A DNA stretch of 64,000 bases from Pukyongia salina (GCF_002966125.1 NZ_CP027062.1:186001-250000); one strand, 5' to 3'. Shown: positions 1 through 10,067, numbered from the stretch's first letter. Numbers and translations: made by a program. The notes: generated from the sequence alone by a model not told the origin.

Positions 1-885
1 ACCCTTAACAATCTAACCAAGAAGTTTGGCCCTCTTACAGCCGTTGATGATCTTTCTTTCAGTATTGAAAAAGGGAATGTCTATGGAATTCTTGGACCAA
101 ATGGAAGCGGTAAATCCACTACGCTTGGAATCGTTTTGAACGTTGTAAATAAATCAAGCGGGAACTTTCACTGGTTCGACGGCTCCGATAGTACACACAA
201 CGCCTTAAAGAAGGTTGGCGCCATCATTGAGCGTCCTAACTTTTATCCTTATATGACAGCCGTACAGAATCTGGCATTAGTATGTAAGATCAAAGGAGTT
301 TCGGAGGATAAGATCGAAGAGAAACTTGAAATTGTGGGGTTAAAAGAACGGCAACACAGTAAATTCAGAACATTTTCACTGGGGATGAAACAGCGATTGG
401 CCATAGCTTCGGCCTTACTGAACGACCCGGAGATCCTGATCCTGGACGAGCCAACTAACGGACTGGATCCACAAGGAATTCATCAAATTAGAGAGATCAT
501 AACAAAAATTGCTTCGGAAGGAACCACCATTCTGCTCGCATCGCATTTACTGGACGAAGTAGAAAAAGTGTGTTCGCATGTGGTGATACTGAGGAAAGGT
601 AAAAGCCTTTATACGGGGAGGGTGGATAATATGATCGCCAGCCATGGTTTCTTCGTTCTTCAGGCAGAAAATATGGAAGCTCTTGAGGCTGAATTGAAGT
701 CGAACGATGCTTTTAATTCGATAAAAAAAGAAGGCGAGTCTTTTGTAGCCTACCTGAAGGAGCCTATGAGCGCTTCAGAATTCAATAAAGAGATGCATAC
801 CAAAGGAATTAGCTTGTCTCATTTGGTAAAACGAAAAGAAAGTCTTGAAGAGCAATTCCTGGAAATCACTAAAAATCTCAACTAA
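1..885 (+). CDS. ABC transporter ATP-binding protein, 5'-truncated by the window edge
   Basis: ATPase subunit of an ABC-2 type exporter; it would power the permease encoded next to it at the cytoplasmic membrane. The reading frame is open from base 1, so only a few N-terminal residues are missing. Walker A (GPNGSGKST) is at bases 94-120. The signature loop reads SLGMKQR instead of LSGGQ, a variant common in BcrA-type exporters. Walker B with D-loop is ILILDEPTNGLDP, and the H-loop histidine is in ASHLLDE. The C-terminal third is the less conserved region typical of drug or peptide exporters of this class. Only 2 bases separate it from the permease gene, so the two are surely co-transcribed. 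The substrate cannot be told from sequence. Confidence 0.93.
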   Translation, partial: TLNNLTKKFGPLTAVDDLSFSIEKGNVYGILGPNGSGKSTTLGIVLNVVNKSSGNFHWFDGSDSTHNALKKVGAIIERPNFYPYMTAVQNLALVCKIKGVSEDKIEEKLEIVGLKERQHSKFRTFSLGMKQRLAIASALLNDPEILILDEPTNGLDPQGIHQIREIITKIASEGTTILLASHLLDEVEKVCSHVVILRKGKSLYTGRVDNMIASHGFFVLQAENMEALEAELKSNDAFNSIKKEGESFVAYLKEPMSASEFNKEMHTKGISLSHLVKRKESLEEQFLEITKNLN

Positions 886-887
886 GC

Positions 888-1733
888 ATGCTACGATTAC
901 TCAATATCGAATTACATAAGTTAAAGTACAACAAGACCGTAAAGGTAATTTCTATTGTTTATTTCGCATTGATATGTTGTGTGGCACTGCTGGTGTCTAT
1001 CGAATTCAATTTTGCCGGTGCGAAGATCAGGGTGGCCGATCAGGGCATTTTCAACTTTCCCTTTATCTGGCATTTCAATGCTTATATCGTTGCCTGGTTG
1101 AAAATTTTCTTTGCAGTGGTGATCGTATCAATAGTAGCGAACGAGTACAGTTATCGTACTCTCAAGCAAAACCTGATCGATGGACTTAGTAAAAAGGAAT
1201 TTCTGGCTTCCAAGTTTCTAACTGTGGTGCTCTTTAGTGCTGTATCCACCATCTTCCTATTCATTGTAACACTCATCCTGGGATTGATCTTTTCAGATTA
1301 TACAGAGGTTGGTATCGTTTTTAGTGACTTACAATATGTTGGAGCCTATTTCTTAAAATTACTGTGCTTCTTCAGTTTTTGTATGTTTCTGGCAATTTTG
1401 ATAAAACGGTCAGCTTTTGCCCTGGGCTTTCTGGTATTATGGCAGGTTATCGAAGGTGGTATTGCCCTGCTGTTTCAGATCATAAAGATTAGATCCAATG
1501 GAGAAATTAATCTTTTTGATTCTGTATATAATTTTTTTCCGCTGGATGCCATGTCCGATCTTATCGTTGAACCTTTTTCCCGCTTTGGGGCCGTGCAATC
1601 TGCGGCCAATCAACTAGGGGAAGGATTCGATAAAAGTTATGATGTACCCTGGTATTCCATTCTTATTACTATAGGTTGGACATTCATTTTCATCTTCTGG
1701 TCCTATCGAATCCTTAAAAGACGCGATTTATAA
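888..1733 (+). CDS. ABC-2 type transporter permease
   Basis: Integral membrane partner of the preceding ATPase. The 281-residue product has about six hydrophobic segments: near residues 19-40, 60-85, 107-133, 150-170, 175-198 and 257-275. It starts with a short basic cytoplasmic tail and ends in a lysine/arginine-rich tail (ILKRRDL), as ABC-2 permeases of the bacitracin/lantibiotic-export type do. The ATG follows the ATPase stop codon after 2 bases. No accessory gene reveals the substrate; bacitracin-type immunity, export of an envelope component, or another role are all possible. Confidence 0.85.
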   Translation: MLRLLNIELHKLKYNKTVKVISIVYFALICCVALLVSIEFNFAGAKIRVADQGIFNFPFIWHFNAYIVAWLKIFFAVVIVSIVANEYSYRTLKQNLIDGLSKKEFLASKFLTVVLFSAVSTIFLFIVTLILGLIFSDYTEVGIVFSDLQYVGAYFLKLLCFFSFCMFLAILIKRSAFALGFLVLWQVIEGGIALLFQIIKIRSNGEINLFDSVYNFFPLDAMSDLIVEPFSRFGAVQSAANQLGEGFDKSYDVPWYSILITIGWTFIFIFWSYRILKRRDL

Positions 1734-1782
1734 ATTAAGACTAATTGTAAGTCCCTGTAGGCTGCTACTCCCGATAATTAAT

Positions 1783-1790
1783 TATCTTTA
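1783..1790 (+). promoter_or_regulatory. Probable -7 element upstream of the T9SS protein gene
   Basis: TATCTTTA matches the Bacteroidota -7 consensus TAnnTTTG except at its last base. It lies 7 bases before the ATG at 1798, so the transcript would have almost no leader. No clear -33 element was seen. Confidence 0.45.
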
Positions 1791-1797
1791 AAGTGGT

Positions 1798-4239
1798 ATG
1801 AGATTTCACCCACTTTTAATCAACTCGCTCTGCATTATATTGCTACTTTGTCCTGTTTTCCTATCCGCACAGGATGATGTAAGCCTGTTCGCTCAATTTA
1901 ACGGACGATACGATTATCTTGCTTTTGGAAACACCATGAATATTGCAGAGAATACCGGCGGAAACCCTCCGGCAGACTGTGTTATACTCACCGAAAGCAG
2001 TGCAGATTACAGCCTGGGTATCGGGCAAACCCCGGTAGCCGCCTTACTATATTGGGCAGGTGTTGGAACAGGAGACCTGGATGTGGAATTGAATGGCACT
2101 CCTATTTCGGCACAACGTGTTTTTAGTTATCAGTTAAGTGCGCAATACGTCTACTTCGCAGCTTATGCCGACGTCACCGATCTGATCGTTGCCACCGGGC
2201 CGGGAACCTATACGCTCTCGGAACTTGATCTTACCTCCGAAATACAGAATTATTGTACCAATACTACCAATTTTGCGGGCTGGGCTATAAATGTGATCTA
2301 CCAGGATCTAACTCTACCGCTCAACCAGGTTAATGTGTTTGATGGCCTGGAAGGTGTTTCTGCCGTAAATAATGAACTGAATATCGTAATCGACAACCTA
2401 TTGGTATTGGACAATGAAGGCGCTAAAATTGGTTTTACCGCATGGGAGGGTGATGAATCCCTTGCAAACAATGAAACTCTTCAGATTAACGGTAATATTA
2501 TCAGCAACCCACCTCTGAATCCTGCAAACAATCAATTTAACGGAACTAATAGCTTTACAGGAAATTCGGATTTCTACAATATGGATCTGGATTTCTACGA
2601 TATTGAGAACAATATTCAACCGGGAGATACTATGGCGACGATCACACTTACTTCCAGCCAGGATCTGGTGATGATCAATAACGTGATCACTGTACTTAAC
2701 ACCGAATTACCCGACGCCACCATAAGTATAGACAATGTATTTGGTGCGGACGAATGTGGCGACCGGGATATTACTGTAGAGTACACAGTATACAATGTTA
2801 ATAGTACTGATATCCTCCCGGCAAATACCCCTATCGCTTTTTATGCCAATACCACGCTAGTGGGCCAGGCCGCTACCATGGCGGCTCTTCCTATAGGTGG
2901 ATCGGAAAGCGGTAGCATCGACCTGTCTATTCCGCTTAGTATCCCACCCGATTTTGAATTGAAGGCGTTTGTAGATGATGATGGTGGTGGACAAGGGGTT
3001 GTACAGGAACTAAATGAGGACAATAACGGCTTCATTATCGATTTTCATTTATTGGCATTTCCCGTGATTCCAGGACTGGAAAACCTGGAATTATGCGATG
3101 TAGTGGGTACAGAACTCTTCGATCTCACCCAGGCTACTAGTTTGATCGATCCCGTAAATACTATAACTTATCACACTTCTGAAGACGACGCATTGAACGA
3201 TATAAATCCTATTGTAAACCCCACCTCCTACCAGAACGTGAGTAACCCCGAAACGATCTGGATTCGGGTGTCGAACCCCGATTGTTTCGTCGTTGATAGT
3301 TTTGAGATCGAGGTGATCCCCTGCCCCTTACCCGATGCCACCATCGACATACTTGAACCATTATATGCCTGTCGCGGCCGAGAATTTACGATCCATTATG
3401 TAGTGTTTAATCTGGAATCTACAGGCCCACTTCCGGCAGGAACTCCTATTACTTTCTACATTGACAATGTGATCATCGCACAGTCCGCAACCCAGAACGT
3501 GATCCCGGTGGATGGCAGCGAGGAAGGATCGGTAACTCTTGATCTAAGCCCTGATATACCCGATGAATTCTTATTGTTCGCGATGGTAGATGATGTAGGG
3601 AATGGTACTGGGATCGTGGAAGAATTAAACGAATTTAATAATGATAATGACTCCTACACGGTTTTTGGAAGCATCCCGCCACTTGGAACTCTTCCAGACC
3701 TTGTTGCCTGTGATGAAGGCTTTAATATGGCCACCTTCGATCTTACCGAACAAAATGAGAATATAAGTGGCGATCCGGATGATCTTATCACCTATTACAC
3801 CAATGAGGCCGATGCTATTGCAGGGATAAATCCCATACAAGACCCAGAAAATTATACAAACAGCATCGATCCACAACGCATCTATGTGAGACTGGATAAT
3901 ATTATTTGTTTTACTGTTGGTTTCTTCAATATTAGAACCGAAAATTGCCCGCCATTTATTCCTGAAGGATTTTCTCCCAATGAGGATAATATCAACGACG
4001 AATTTGAAATAAGTGGTTTATTGAACGTATTTGAAAATTTCAATCTGAAGATCTACAGCCGGGAAGGAAACTTGATCTACGAGGGTGGGAATGATGATGG
4101 ATTCTGGTCTGGCATACCCAATACAGGATTGTTGTATCGTGAACAACTGGTCCCGGTGGGTACTTATTATTATGTGCTTCAGCTAAATGACTCCCAGTAC
4201 CCGGATGCTTACCTTGGATTTGTGTATGTAAATTATTAA
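1798..4239 (+). CDS. Secreted protein with duplicated CARDB-like domains and a type B T9SS sorting domain
   Basis: A large extracellular or cell-surface protein of 813 residues, exported by Sec and then by the type IX system. Residues 1-24 form a signal peptide ending at LSAQ. About residues 30-300 form a beta-rich N-terminal region. Two homologous modules follow, near residues 303-415 and 513-620; both begin PDATI, contain a VDD segment and end in ELNE-NN, which resembles CARDB adhesion-like folds. Each is followed by a linker containing Y-T/H-ED-A--INPI. The last 95 residues begin PEGFSPNEDNINDEF, the gliding-motility-associated C-terminal (CHU_C, type B) domain. A role in adhesion or matrix binding is inferred; no catalytic motif is visible. 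Confidence 0.85.
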   Translation: MRFHPLLINSLCIILLLCPVFLSAQDDVSLFAQFNGRYDYLAFGNTMNIAENTGGNPPADCVILTESSADYSLGIGQTPVAALLYWAGVGTGDLDVELNGTPISAQRVFSYQLSAQYVYFAAYADVTDLIVATGPGTYTLSELDLTSEIQNYCTNTTNFAGWAINVIYQDLTLPLNQVNVFDGLEGVSAVNNELNIVIDNLLVLDNEGAKIGFTAWEGDESLANNETLQINGNIISNPPLNPANNQFNGTNSFTGNSDFYNMDLDFYDIENNIQPGDTMATITLTSSQDLVMINNVITVLNTELPDATISIDNVFGADECGDRDITVEYTVYNVNSTDILPANTPIAFYANTTLVGQAATMAALPIGGSESGSIDLSIPLSIPPDFELKAFVDDDGGGQGVVQELNEDNNGFIIDFHLLAFPVIPGLENLELCDVVGTELFDLTQATSLIDPVNTITYHTSEDDALNDINPIVNPTSYQNVSNPETIWIRVSNPDCFVVDSFEIEVIPCPLPDATIDILEPLYACRGREFTIHYVVFNLESTGPLPAGTPITFYIDNVIIAQSATQNVIPVDGSEEGSVTLDLSPDIPDEFLLFAMVDDVGNGTGIVEELNEFNNDNDSYTVFGSIPPLGTLPDLVACDEGFNMATFDLTEQNENISGDPDDLITYYTNEADAIAGINPIQDPENYTNSIDPQRIYVRLDNIICFTVGFFNIRTENCPPFIPEGFSPNEDNINDEFEISGLLNVFENFNLKIYSREGNLIYEGGNDDGFWSGIPNTGLLYREQLVPVGTYYYVLQLNDSQYPDAYLGFVYVNY

Positions 4240-4248
4240 TTCTGAATA

Positions 4249-4779
4249 GTGCATCAGGCCCGACATTGCGAATTATGTGACCATCAGACAGTGACCTTAA
4301 AGGAGGGAACTATTTGTGAGCTAACCGACCGAAAGCCTGATTTTCACAGGACCTGCCTTAACATTAGCCTGAACCGGAAATTTGAAGATAAACTGAAACT
4401 GGCCAATGTACAGTATCAGAAAGTTCTGAATACTAAAGTATGGACGTACGCTTATTTTACCACTTTTCTGGTTTTATCGATAATGGTAATGGGTGGAGCT
4501 GCTTATTTTGCATATTATCTTTTCAATTTAACAGACCGGGTGGGGGTGGTCTCGGTGGCTCCCGTGGTGATTTTCGCCATTGGCGTAGCCTTGCTTAGTA
4601 TGGCTTTTGGTGCAAGAAACAAGTACAGGCAGGATCTTGCTGCTGCACTACATAATAAAGAAAAGATTGACCAAGTCCTTGTTTTGTACAATATAGACTA
4701 CCAGATCGATATGAAATTTGGCAAGAATTACCACGGAACTCAGGATGTGTATGTAGATGTGAAATTTAAAGGGCGATGA
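4249..4779 (+). CDS. Small membrane protein with a cysteine-rich N-terminus
   Basis: I do not recognise a named family. The product is 176 residues and starts at GTG, 9 bases after the preceding stop; no upstream ATG is available in frame. The N-terminus has Cys in CELC, then one in TICEL and one in RTCL, a spacing that could bind a metal such as zinc. Two transmembrane helices lie near residues 63-88 and 98-120, joined by a short loop. A basic, tyrosine-rich C-terminal tail follows, so both ends probably face the same side. It may be co-transcribed with the surface protein before it, but the functional link is unknown. Confidence 0.65.
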   Translation: MHQARHCELCDHQTVTLKEGTICELTDRKPDFHRTCLNISLNRKFEDKLKLANVQYQKVLNTKVWTYAYFTTFLVLSIMVMGGAAYFAYYLFNLTDRVGVVSVAPVVIFAIGVALLSMAFGARNKYRQDLAAALHNKEKIDQVLVLYNIDYQIDMKFGKNYHGTQDVYVDVKFKGR

Positions 4780-4862
4780 TGTATGCATTACAAAACCTAA
4801 ATAACGGTAGATCTATCTAAATTTCGAGTTGGCCTTTGCCAACCGACCTCGCCAAAATTCCG

Positions 4863-4870
4863 TATTTTTG
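4863..4870 (+). promoter_or_regulatory. -7 promoter element of uvrB
   Basis: TATTTTTG is a full match to TAnnTTTG, 20 bases before the uvrB ATG. A small GTTGG/CCAAC inverted repeat lies just upstream at 4828-4843 and could be an operator; this is inference. No LexA-type box was recognised. Confidence 0.6.
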
Positions 4871-4890
4871 CTTCTTATCCTTTTATCAAT

Positions 4891-6897
4891 ATGAGATTTG
4901 AAATTGTTTCTGATTTTACCCCAACAGGTGACCAGCCGGACGCTATCCAAACCCTGGTGGATGGATTGAATGATGGTGAGAAATATCAGACCCTTTTAGG
5001 GGTAACTGGAAGTGGAAAGACTTTTACCGTTGCCAACGTGGTGGAACAAGTTCAAAAACCAACTTTGGTACTTGCACATAACAAGACCCTGGCGGCACAG
5101 CTATATTCAGAATTCAAACAATTTTTTCCCCATAATGCGGTAGAATATTTTGTGTCTTATTATGACTACTATCAGCCGGAAGCTTATCTTCCTACCAGTG
5201 GAACATATATAGAAAAAGATCTTTCGATCAATGAAGAAATTGAGAAATTACGGTTAAGCACGACCTCATCGCTGTTATCAGGTAGAAGAGACGTGATCGT
5301 GGTGGCCTCGGTTTCCTGTTTATATGGTATTGGAAATCCGGTTGAATTTCAGAAGAACGTGATTAACCTGGAACAGGGACAAATAATATCAAGAACAAAG
5401 CTGCTACATATGCTGGTTCAGTCTTTGTATTCGAGAACAGAAGCCGAATTTCACAATGGCCGTTTCAGAATAAAAGGTGACACAGTAGATGTATATCCCG
5501 GCTATGCCGATGATGCCTACCGAATTCATTTCTTTGGTGATGAGATCGAAGAGATCGAAGCATTTAATCCGGACACCAATGAGGTGATTGAAAAATTTGA
5601 CCGACTTAACATCTACCCGGCAAATATGTTCGTGACCTCACCGGACATCCTGCAGAACGCCATTCATGCGATTCAGGAAGATTTGGTGAAGCAGGTTGAC
5701 TATTTCAAGGAGATAGGAAAGCACCTGGAAGCAAAACGCCTGGAGGAGCGAACTAATTTCGACCTTGAAATGATACGCGAATTGGGGTATTGCAGCGGTA
5801 TTGAAAATTATTCGCGTTATCTCGACCAGCGACTTCCTGGATCTCGTCCCTTTTGCCTTTTAGATTATTTCCCGGATGATTTCCTGATGATCGTGGATGA
5901 AAGCCATGTATCCATCCCGCAGGTAGGTGCTATGTACGGAGGTGATAGATCGCGGAAGGAGAATCTTGTTGAATATGGTTTCCGATTACCGGCCGCCATG
6001 GATAATCGCCCCTTAAAATTTGAGGAATTTGAAGCACTTCAAAATCAAGTGATCTATGTTAGTGCCACTCCGGCCGACTACGAACTGGAAAAAAGCGGGG
6101 GCGTTTATGTGGAGCAAGTGATCAGGCCAACAGGACTCCTTGATCCGCCGATTGAAGTTAGACCAAGTTTAAATCAGATCGATGATCTGCTGGAGGAAAT
6201 ACAGCTACGGGTGGAACAGGATGAACGCGTTCTGGTAACTACCCTCACCAAGCGTATGGCAGAAGAACTGACAAAGTACCTTACCAGGATCCAGATACGC
6301 TGTCGCTATATCCATAGTGATGTAGACACCCTGGAGCGTGTTGAGATCATGCAGGATCTGCGATTAGGCTTGTTTGATGTACTAGTGGGAGTTAATTTAT
6401 TAAGAGAAGGACTGGATCTGCCGGAGGTTTCTCTGGTAGCCATCCTGGATGCCGATAAGGAAGGTTTTTTACGTTCCCATCGATCCCTGACTCAAACTGT
6501 AGGTCGGGCTGCACGACATATAAATGGGAAGGCGATCATGTATGCCGATAAGATCACCAGAAGTATGCAGGCCACAATTGACGGAACGAATTACAGAAGG
6601 GAGAAGCAAATAACTTATAACAGCGAAAACAATATTACACCTACCGCAATAAAGAAATCCCTGGAGAATGCCCTAACAAATAAAAAGACGGAAAAATATA
6701 CATTCGATACTGCGGAGTCTTTAGCTGCTGAAACCGAAAATGAATATCTCACAAAACCCCAGATCGAGAAAAGAATTCGCGACACACGAAAGGAAATGGA
6801 AAAGTCTGCCAAAGAACTTGACTTTTTGATGGCAGCCAGGTTGCGGGATAAAATAAAGTCGCTTCAGAAGCAATTGGAAAAAGTAAACGCAGGCTGA
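4891..6897 (+). CDS. uvrB: Excinuclease ABC subunit B (UvrB)
   Basis: Damage-verifying helicase-like subunit of nucleotide excision repair; it is loaded by UvrA and recruits UvrC for incision. The 668-residue length is normal for the family. Visible motifs are Walker A GVTGSGKT near residue 39, the beta-hairpin start [16 protein letters not shown] near residue 90, the DEAD-like IVDESH motif, [10 protein letters not shown], and helicase motifs V and VI ([19 protein letters not shown]). The C-terminus carries the UvrC-interacting UVR motif ([15 protein letters not shown]). The ATG matches the canonical N-terminus and follows a good -7 promoter element. It stands alone, without uvrA or uvrC nearby. 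Confidence 0.98.
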   Translation: MRFEIVSDFTPTGDQPDAIQTLVDGLNDGEKYQTLLGVTGSGKTFTVANVVEQVQKPTLVLAHNKTLAAQLYSEFKQFFPHNAVEYFVSYYDYYQPEAYLPTSGTYIEKDLSINEEIEKLRLSTTSSLLSGRRDVIVVASVSCLYGIGNPVEFQKNVINLEQGQIISRTKLLHMLVQSLYSRTEAEFHNGRFRIKGDTVDVYPGYADDAYRIHFFGDEIEEIEAFNPDTNEVIEKFDRLNIYPANMFVTSPDILQNAIHAIQEDLVKQVDYFKEIGKHLEAKRLEERTNFDLEMIRELGYCSGIENYSRYLDQRLPGSRPFCLLDYFPDDFLMIVDESHVSIPQVGAMYGGDRSRKENLVEYGFRLPAAMDNRPLKFEEFEALQNQVIYVSATPADYELEKSGGVYVEQVIRPTGLLDPPIEVRPSLNQIDDLLEEIQLRVEQDERVLVTTLTKRMAEELTKYLTRIQIRCRYIHSDVDTLERVEIMQDLRLGLFDVLVGVNLLREGLDLPEVSLVAILDADKEGFLRSHRSLTQTVGRAARHINGKAIMYADKITRSMQATIDGTNYRREKQITYNSENNITPTAIKKSLENALTNKKTEKYTFDTAESLAAETENEYLTKPQIEKRIRDTRKEMEKSAKELDFLMAARLRDKIKSLQKQLEKVNAG

Positions 6898-6971
6898 TTC
6901 AGCGAGATACCTTTCAAATTTTATTATCCTTTTAACGCCCCTTTACAAAGGAGATTTGTATTTTAAAATGT

Positions 6972-7535
6972 ATGGCAGAATCAAAGCAATTACAGATAGA
7001 TAATAAAGTAATTCCGGAAAGTATTCGGGAGGAGGCGATTGAAGCATTGAAACACTTCCCCGAACTCTACCAAACTGAGATCATTTTCAAATTCAAGGAT
7101 AATATCAAAAAATCGACCATGCAGGCGCAGCCTACCTGGATGAGCTTTTTCAAACCGAGGAAAGACCGATCTTATATAATACTGATTAGCCGCAAAATAA
7201 AAATTGACGCACAGGAATTTACCATTCACGACATCCCCTCGGATGTACTCGTTGGGTGGTTGGGACATGAATTAGGGCATGTTATGGACTATAGACATAG
7301 AAGTAGTTTCGACATGCTGGTCTTTGGTCTAAAGTACCTGTTTTCAAAGGCTCATATAAAAGAGGTTGAACGCGCCGCAGACACCTTTGCCATCGCTCAC
7401 GGGATGGGGTATTATATCATGGAAACGAAGAATTTTATTCTGAATCACGCCGATATATCCGAGTCCTATAAGTTGAGGATCAAATCTCTATATATGTCTC
7501 CCGAGGAAGTGATGCAACTTATCAACGAAAACTAA
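6972..7535 (+). CDS. Small M48-like putative zinc metalloprotease
   Basis: Probable soluble zinc peptidase domain protein of 187 residues; it has no signal peptide or membrane segment. The HExxH motif is HELGH (H99, E100, H103), preceded by hydrophobic VGWLG. A likely third ligand is the glutamate of EVERAAD near residue 133, the spacing seen in gluzincins of the M48/M56 type. Substrates are unknown. It follows uvrB by 74 bases with no strong terminator, so read-through is possible. It may instead be a non-catalytic member of the fold, but the three ligands and the catalytic glutamate are all present. Confidence 0.7.
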   Translation: MAESKQLQIDNKVIPESIREEAIEALKHFPELYQTEIIFKFKDNIKKSTMQAQPTWMSFFKPRKDRSYIILISRKIKIDAQEFTIHDIPSDVLVGWLGHELGHVMDYRHRSSFDMLVFGLKYLFSKAHIKEVERAADTFAIAHGMGYYIMETKNFILNHADISESYKLRIKSLYMSPEEVMQLINEN

Positions 7536-7558
7536 ATGTAAGCAGTTTCTATTAGCGA

Positions 7559-9079
7559 TCAATAATTTGAGACAAATTCTTCCCATTCACTAAACTTCTC
7601 TTCACCCATCACTTGCTCCATTTTAACTTGCCCACCCTTTTTCTTGTTAGCAGCACTCCATTCGTAAAAAACTTCTGGTTTTACCGTTGTTACTTTAACA
7701 CCTTTCAAGGCCTTGTTTCTGGCTACCTTGTAGTTTTTATTTGCATCCTTTAAAGAAGAATCAAGGGCATTGGCCAGATCTTCGTTACTTGTTGAACCTT
7801 CGGTGCCCAGATACCAGTGATGATAGAATTCGCCATCAATATTCACAGCTGAAATGGTGAATTCCGGAATCTCGATATCGAATTTCTCTTCCAACTCCTG
7901 TATGGCGGTTTCCATCTTGTTTACAGATAATTGCGATCCAACCACATTGAGAAAGAACTTGGTTCTTCCTGTGATGATTATCTCTGCTCTTTCCACATCC
8001 GTGAAGGCAATGGTGTCGCCGATCAAATAGCGCCATGCTCCAGAGACCGTACTGATGATCAATACATAATCCCGGTCTTTTTCAACTTCGCTGATAGAAA
8101 GCACCGGGGCATCCTGACTAATGGATCCGTCGGAGTTTATATAATCCGGCTCGAAGGGAACGAATTCGAAGTATATCCCATTATCGGTAACCAACCGCAT
8201 AGCGGTGGTTTCCGGGCGCTGCTGATAGGCCAGGAATCCTTCGGAAGCCAAATAAGTATCTATGATAGTTATTGGTTTAGCCAGGAGCTGATTAAAACTC
8301 TTTTCATAAGGTTGGAATGCCACTCCTCCACTGGTAAACACCTGAAGGTTTGGCCAGATATCGTGGATCGTATCCGCCTTATGATAACTTATCACTTCTT
8401 TCAACATGAGTTCCATCCACGATGGAATACCGCTTAAGGCACCTATATCCCAATCCCTGGCTTTTTTAGCGATGGTCGCAACTCGTTCGTCCCAATTGTC
8501 TATCCTGGCAATTTCTTTCCCGGGCTTGTAATAACCCTCGAACCAGTAAGGGATGTTACCCGCGCTAATTCCACTTATCTCACCTTCATAGAATTCATCA
8601 CGCTCGTTTAAATTGGTTGAACTTCCCAACATCATGATCTCTTTCTCGAAAAAATCTGCCGGAAGTTCGAAATTACTCAAAGCACTTACCTGCTTGATAC
8701 CAGTACCCTTGATGGCACTGATCATGTCGTCTGTCACCGGTATCCGCTTACTCTTTTTTCCTGTTGTCCCTGAACTTAAGGCAAAATAGCCGGGTTTCCC
8801 TGGCCAGGTGATATCTTCATAACCATCCTGTACCCTATGCCACCACTCTTCGGTAATTTTGTTATAATCATGGTACGGTATTGCTTCGGCAAAAGCTTTT
8901 ACTATGTTCTCTTCGTTCAGGATCTTTTCGAAACCATAGTATTTTCCGAACGCAGTATCCTTTGCTGTGTTCAGAAGGTCATTTAGTACTTTAAACTGAG
9001 CTTTCTGAGGAGGATCTTCAGTAGAAATTGCGTCTTTTAAATGAATTGCCCCTTTTATAATACTTCCGAGAATGGCCAT
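7559..9079 (-). CDS. GH3 auxin-responsive promoter family protein (acyl-adenylating fold)
   Basis: Member of the GH3 family, named for plant jasmonate/auxin-amino acid synthetases of the ANL adenylating superfamily. The 506-residue product has the ATP/phosphate-binding signature SSGTTGKKSKRIPVT near residue 103 and the downstream YLASEGFLAYQQ and YLIGDT segments typical of the family. In plants these enzymes adenylate a carboxylate and transfer it to an amino acid; the bacterial substrates are unknown. It is transcribed alone and converges on the peptidase gene before it (23-base gap). The start MAILGSIIKG is the common N-terminus of bacterial members. Confidence 0.88.
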   Translation of the reverse strand: MAILGSIIKGAIHLKDAISTEDPPQKAQFKVLNDLLNTAKDTAFGKYYGFEKILNEENIVKAFAEAIPYHDYNKITEEWWHRVQDGYEDITWPGKPGYFALSSGTTGKKSKRIPVTDDMISAIKGTGIKQVSALSNFELPADFFEKEIMMLGSSTNLNERDEFYEGEISGISAGNIPYWFEGYYKPGKEIARIDNWDERVATIAKKARDWDIGALSGIPSWMELMLKEVISYHKADTIHDIWPNLQVFTSGGVAFQPYEKSFNQLLAKPITIIDTYLASEGFLAYQQRPETTAMRLVTDNGIYFEFVPFEPDYINSDGSISQDAPVLSISEVEKDRDYVLIISTVSGAWRYLIGDTIAFTDVERAEIIITGRTKFFLNVVGSQLSVNKMETAIQELEEKFDIEIPEFTISAVNIDGEFYHHWYLGTEGSTSNEDLANALDSSLKDANKNYKVARNKALKGVKVTTVKPEVFYEWSAANKKKGGQVKMEQVMGEEKFSEWEEFVSNY

Positions 9080-9164
9080 AGCGATGTGTTATTTTCTCCT
9101 AAGATATAGATTTTGAGGTAGTCTTTCATGAGGTTTAATTTTAGTTTAACCATTAGGTAATTTG

Positions 9165-9172
9165 TATCTTTG
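9165..9172 (+). promoter_or_regulatory. -7 promoter element of rluF
   Basis: TATCTTTG is a perfect TAnnTTTG match ending 6 bases before the ATG at 9179. The transcript should start at or next to the start codon, giving a leaderless or nearly leaderless message. The in-frame TTG at 9170 lies inside the element and is therefore not the start. Confidence 0.65.
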
Positions 9173-9178
9173 CGAACT

Positions 9179-9949
9179 ATGCATCATCCGGAATCCGTAC
9201 GTATAAATAAAGCTATTAGTGACAACGGTTATTGTTCGAGAAGACAAGCAGATGTCCTTATCGAAAAAGGGCTGGTCACGATAAACGAAGAAGTAGCGAC
9301 TCTGGGTGACCGGGTAATGCCTGAAGATGTGATCAAGGTAAATGGAGAACCTATCACTGAGAATGAGAACCTGGTCTACATTGCCTTAAACAAGCCTGTA
9401 GGTATCACCTGTACCACCGATAGGAGAATACCGGGAAATGTAGTAGACTTTATAGGGCACGAAGAGCGAATCTTTCATGTAGGGAGGTTGGATAAACCCA
9501 GTGAAGGGTTGCTTTTAATGACCAACGACGGGGATATAGTAAACAAAATACTTCGAGCGGGGAACCGCCATGAGAAGGAGTATATCGTTAAGGTGGATCG
9601 TCCCATTACTCCGGACTTTCTTAAACGTATGCGAAACGGTGTTCCTATATTAGATACGGTAACGAAAAAGTGTGAGGTTGAACAAATAAGCCGTTATGTT
9701 TTCAGGATCATTCTTGTTCAGGGATTGAATCGACAGATTAGGAGAATGTGCGAATATCTTGGTTATGAAGTAACCGAATTAAAACGAATACGGATCATGA
9801 ATATAGTGTTGGGAGATCTAAAGACAGGAGACTGGCGTGATCTTACATCTGAAGAGCTTCAAGGTTTGAAAGCAGCGGTTTCCGAGTCGAAGAATGTACC
9901 TCAGGTGGAACGAGAAAAGGCTACGGGAGGCAAAAGGCGTAGGCGTTAG
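9179..9949 (+). CDS. rluF: 23S rRNA pseudouridine synthase, RluF/RluB family
   Basis: Isomerises a uridine in 23S rRNA; RluF of E. coli acts on U2604. The 256-residue product has an N-terminal S4 RNA-binding domain (RINKAISDNGYCSRRQAD, residues 6-65) followed by the RsuA/RluB/E/F catalytic domain. The catalytic aspartate is D105 in GRLDKPSEGLLL, and the NRQIRRMCE motif is present near residue 180. A basic tail (KRRRR) ends the protein. I chose ATG 9179 over the in-frame TTG 9170, because the latter overlaps the promoter. RluF is preferred over RluB from the sequence pattern; the exact target uridine is inferred. Confidence 0.9.
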   Translation: MHHPESVRINKAISDNGYCSRRQADVLIEKGLVTINEEVATLGDRVMPEDVIKVNGEPITENENLVYIALNKPVGITCTTDRRIPGNVVDFIGHEERIFHVGRLDKPSEGLLLMTNDGDIVNKILRAGNRHEKEYIVKVDRPITPDFLKRMRNGVPILDTVTKKCEVEQISRYVFRIILVQGLNRQIRRMCEYLGYEVTELKRIRIMNIVLGDLKTGDWRDLTSEELQGLKAAVSESKNVPQVEREKATGGKRRRR

Positions 9950-10006
9950 AGCTATAGGCAATACATTTATTCAAACTTCAATCATTAAGCTTATGGCAAT
10001 AAAAAA

Positions 10007-10034
10007 ACCGCACACCGATTGAGTAATGTGCGGT
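10007..10034. terminator. Bidirectional intrinsic terminator between rluF and the Hsp20 gene
   Basis: Perfect 8-bp stem ACCGCACA/TGTGCGGT with a 12-base loop. It is followed by CATTTT on the plus strand and by a run of T on the minus strand. It lies in the convergent gap and serves best as terminator of the minus-strand Hsp20 gene. Confidence 0.8.
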
Positions 10035-10067
10035 CATTTTCAACTAACTAACCAAATTAAATTTCAA

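Noticed and set aside
7931-8437. 168-residue plus-strand frame inside the GH3-family gene
   Set aside because: Antisense shadow; the minus-strand product is a clear family member over its full length.
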